Part shown: in pieces, positions 62,121-64,000 of the stretch
Layout of the letters: the number at the start of each line of letters is the position of its first letter
Numbering within the stretch: position 1 is the first letter of the stretch
Assembly (NCBI GenBank): GCA_963843285.1
Contig: CAWJJO010000013.1
Coordinates: forward strand, 372,001-436,000
DNA length: 64,000 bases
Source: CAZDDB01 sp963843285
GTDB lineage: Bacteria > Acidobacteriota > HRBIN11 > JAKEFK01
Reading direction: 5' to 3'
Notes under the pieces: generated by a model
What the model was told of the DNA's origin: nothing
Database searches by the model: none
Seen by the model: only the letters and a program-made list of their open reading frames with translations
Position numbers and translations under genes: made by a program

Positions 62121-62258
62121 ATATCAAAAATCAAATATCAAATAAACAAAACATATGACAATAAACAAAAAATCTCCTTGTCAGATCCGCTTTATGTTTG
62201 GGTTTTTTGCTTATTCGTTTCTGTTTATTTAATTTTGGTATTTGATTTTTGATATTTT
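62120..62258. repeat. AT-rich inverted repeat between glycosyltransferase genes
   Basis: Left AAATATCAAAAATCAAATA and right TATTTGATTTTTGATATTT are near-perfect inverted arms, with weaker pairing inward (TAAACA...TGTTTA, ACAAAAAATC...GGTTTTTTGC). The element starts at the stop of one glycosyltransferase and ends two bases before the next ATG. Strongly AT-rich, unlike its surroundings. Confidence 0.75.
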
Positions 62259-62259
62259 T

Positions 62260-63360
62260 ATGCAGGCACATCAATTTGTAACTGCGCTTAGCTACGGCGA
62301 CGCGATCGGAGACTATACGCTAGAGATCCAGCGGATTCTGCGTCGCAACGGATATCAATCCGAGATCTTTTCGGAGATTGTGCATCCCAAAGTTGCAAAA
62401 TACGTCAAACCGCTTGCGGATTACAACCTGATGGAAGGCGACGATGTGCTCATGCTTGTGCATTTTTCGATCGGCTCTTATCTGGGCAACCTTGTGCCTC
62501 ATCACCACGGAAAAAAGATGCTGATTTATCACAACATCACGCCGTTCGAATGGTTTGTCGATATCAACAGCGTTCTTGCGTATCATTGCCTGATTGGGCG
62601 CGAACAACTGAAGAAGCTAAAAGACTTCTGCCCGATGGCAGTAGGAGATTCAGAATTCAATCGCCAGGAGTTGGAGTCGTTGGGATACAGCAACACTGGA
62701 GTCTTGCCAATCCGGCTGGATTTCAGCAAATTCGACGGGGTGGACGACCCGATCACCCGGAAGATGTACGATGATCATCGTACGAACATCATAGTAGTGG
62801 GACGCACGATCCCGAATAAGAAGCTCGAAGACGCGCTAAAAACCTTTGCGTACTATCAAAAATACATCAACCCGCTCAGCCGGTTGATCTTTATAGGAAT
62901 GTGGGGCGGCTTTGAACGCTACTATCATGGACTGCGCGAGATGGCGACACATCTGGGAATTCAGGAAGTTGTCTTTACAGGGCATATTAGTTTTGAAGAA
63001 CTTTTAGCCTTTTACCGTCTTGCCGATGTCGCGCTTGTTTTGAGCGAGCATGAAGGTTTCTGCGTCCCGGTGCTGGAAGCGTTCTACATGAACGTGCCGC
63101 TGCTGGCCTGGGATGCCTGCGCGGTTCCCCACACTGCTGGAAAAGGCGGTGTTGTCATCCACAAACAAAAGAATCACGCTTCGATCGCCGAGCTGATCCA
63201 CCGCATTTGCTGTGAAGATGGTCTCCGAAGAAAACTGCTGGATGCGCAACGCGCGCAGATCGAAGACCATACGAATTTTCCGTTTGAGAAGACGCTGCTG
63301 GGGATGCTGGAAGAATTAAAACAACAGGAATCGATCGTCGTTCTTCCGGAAGCCGGCTAG
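62260..63360 (+). CDS. GT-B glycosyltransferase
   Basis: 366 residues from ATG 62260 (MQAHQFVTALSYGDAIGDYT); an upstream ATT-rich extension belongs to the repeat. Acceptor-side YHNITPFEWF and donor-side IIVVGRTIPNKKLEDAL, VVFTGHISFEELLAFYRLAD and LSEHEGFCVPVLEAFYMNVP. The E...E pair in EGFCVPVLEAF is the family sugar-nucleotide site. Closely similar to the next gene (63368) from end to end of what is visible: a tandem duplicate. Confidence 0.93.
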   Translation: MQAHQFVTALSYGDAIGDYTLEIQRILRRNGYQSEIFSEIVHPKVAKYVKPLADYNLMEGDDVLMLVHFSIGSYLGNLVPHHHGKKMLIYHNITPFEWFVDINSVLAYHCLIGREQLKKLKDFCPMAVGDSEFNRQELESLGYSNTGVLPIRLDFSKFDGVDDPITRKMYDDHRTNIIVVGRTIPNKKLEDALKTFAYYQKYINPLSRLIFIGMWGGFERYYHGLREMATHLGIQEVVFTGHISFEELLAFYRLADVALVLSEHEGFCVPVLEAFYMNVPLLAWDACAVPHTAGKGGVVIHKQKNHASIAELIHRICCEDGLRRKLLDAQRAQIEDHTNFPFEKTLLGMLEELKQQESIVVLPEAG

Positions 63361-63367
63361 TTCCACC

Positions 63368-64000
63368 ATGCAGGTCCACCAGCTTGTTCCGGCTTTACAT
63401 GATGGAGATGCAATCGGGGACAGTGCCCGCGCATTCCGCGATTTTTTTAGTTCAAAAGGATATGACTCCCGCATCTTCGCATACAATATCGATGAAAGCC
63501 TTTCCGGTGAAGCAGAAAACTTTGCTCTCCATCCGCCCGTGATGTCCGCTCAAGATATCCTGATCCTCCACTTCGCCTTGCCTTCAGGAATGACGGAGTT
63601 CGTAAAACGAGCCAACTGTAAGAAAGCTTTGATCTATCACAACATCACTCCGGCGCATTTCTGGCTGCCCTATGATCGATCCCTGGTGCATCTCGCATAC
63701 GCAGGCAGAAAAGAGCTGGAAAGTCTGGCGCCGTTTATCGATCGTTCCGCGGGTGATTCCGAATACAATCGAATGGAACTCGAACAATTTGGCTTCCGCA
63801 ATACCTGTGTGCTTCCGATCTATGTCAAATGCGAGCGGTACGAAGTTGCGCCTTCGCACATCATTCTGGAAAAAATGCAGGATGACTACTTCCAGTTCTT
63901 GTTTGTCGGTCGCGTAGCGCCAAATAAGAAACTTGAAGATGTTTTGAAGCTCGTTTATTACTATCGGAAGTTATACGATCCTCTCTCACGTGTTGTCTTT
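63368..64000 (+). CDS. GT-B glycosyltransferase, N-terminal part (cut by window end)
   Basis: ATG 63368 opens a frame with no stop to the edge, 211 residues: MQVHQLVPALHDGDAIGDSA, ALIYHNITPAHFW, AGDSEYNRMELEQFGFRNT and FLFVGRVAPNKKLEDVLKLV. It aligns with the preceding gene over its full visible length (DAIGD, YHNITP, GDSE.NR.ELE..G, VGR..PNKKLED). The start lies seven bases after the previous stop, so they are translated together. Confidence 0.88.
   Translation, partial: MQVHQLVPALHDGDAIGDSARAFRDFFSSKGYDSRIFAYNIDESLSGEAENFALHPPVMSAQDILILHFALPSGMTEFVKRANCKKALIYHNITPAHFWLPYDRSLVHLAYAGRKELESLAPFIDRSAGDSEYNRMELEQFGFRNTCVLPIYVKCERYEVAPSHIILEKMQDDYFQFLFVGRVAPNKKLEDVLKLVYYYRKLYDPLSRVVF

Overview
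The window is about 64 kb from a Gram-negative, soil- or groundwater-type bacterium with roughly balanced base composition. Acidobacteriota or a neighbouring phylum is my inference. It rests on long Ser/Thr kinases with TPR tails, a group 3b [NiFe] hydrogenase, HD-GYP proteins, sigma54 signalling, queuosine synthesis and many short palindromic intergenic repeats. No rRNA or ribosomal protein is present to settle it.

Layout. 1-3.3 kb: two DUF442-type phosphatase-like genes, a cytochrome c/TPR protein, a cyclase-like DUF2652 protein and a YHS-domain protein. 3.5-9.4 kb: the most striking locus, a tight nine-gene operon. It encodes a Zn-ribbon/ankyrin membrane protein, a small unknown protein, a MobB-like P-loop NTPase, a macro-domain protein, a Zn-ribbon protein, an E1-like enzyme, a ubiquitin-like protein, an E2-like enzyme and a JAMM peptidase, so it has a complete set of ubiquitin-like conjugation and deconjugation parts. 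9.5-23 kb: housekeeping genes (NuoF, NAD-type isocitrate dehydrogenase, PepA, ClC channel, VIT1-type transporter, ArsR/AHSA1 pair, QueG, Nudix, glutamate dehydrogenase). 23-28 kb: a two-component cluster (sigma54 regulator, histidine kinase, two lone receivers), then tRNA-Gly and tRNA-Cys.

28-33.3 kb: a group 3b hydrogenase operon (HypA-like protein, Fe-S subunit, cyclic-nucleotide-binding protein, flavin subunit, small and large subunits, maturation protease). 33.5-42.4 kb: HD-GYP protein, two unknown genes and a copper/silver efflux operon (CusC, CusB, NosL-like lipoprotein) whose cusA pump gene is broken by about eleven frameshifts. 42.5-46.5 kb: a PLP trans-sulfuration enzyme, a cNMP/DUF1003 membrane protein, a heme-oxygenase-like monooxygenase and a C39-like peptidase with a glycine-rich tail.

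46.5-57.2 kb is a decayed, recombined stretch. It holds remnants of a secreted protein and an ankyrin protein, a glycosidase-glycosyltransferase fusion, a frameshifted ABC exporter, a dead tyrosine recombinase beside tRNA-Leu(UAA) with a 29-bp copy of the tRNA 3' end 1.5 kb away, an HD-GYP gene, and three Ser/Thr kinase copies in different states of decay. 57.2-64 kb: a surface-glycan-type cluster (B12-radical SAM enzyme, UbiA-type prenyltransferase, three glycosyltransferases, the last cut by the window edge).

Two palindromic repeat families recur between genes, mostly just after stop codons: a CACAAAG/TTTGTGGTG type (nine sites) and a GC-rich GGCGGGC type (about five sites).
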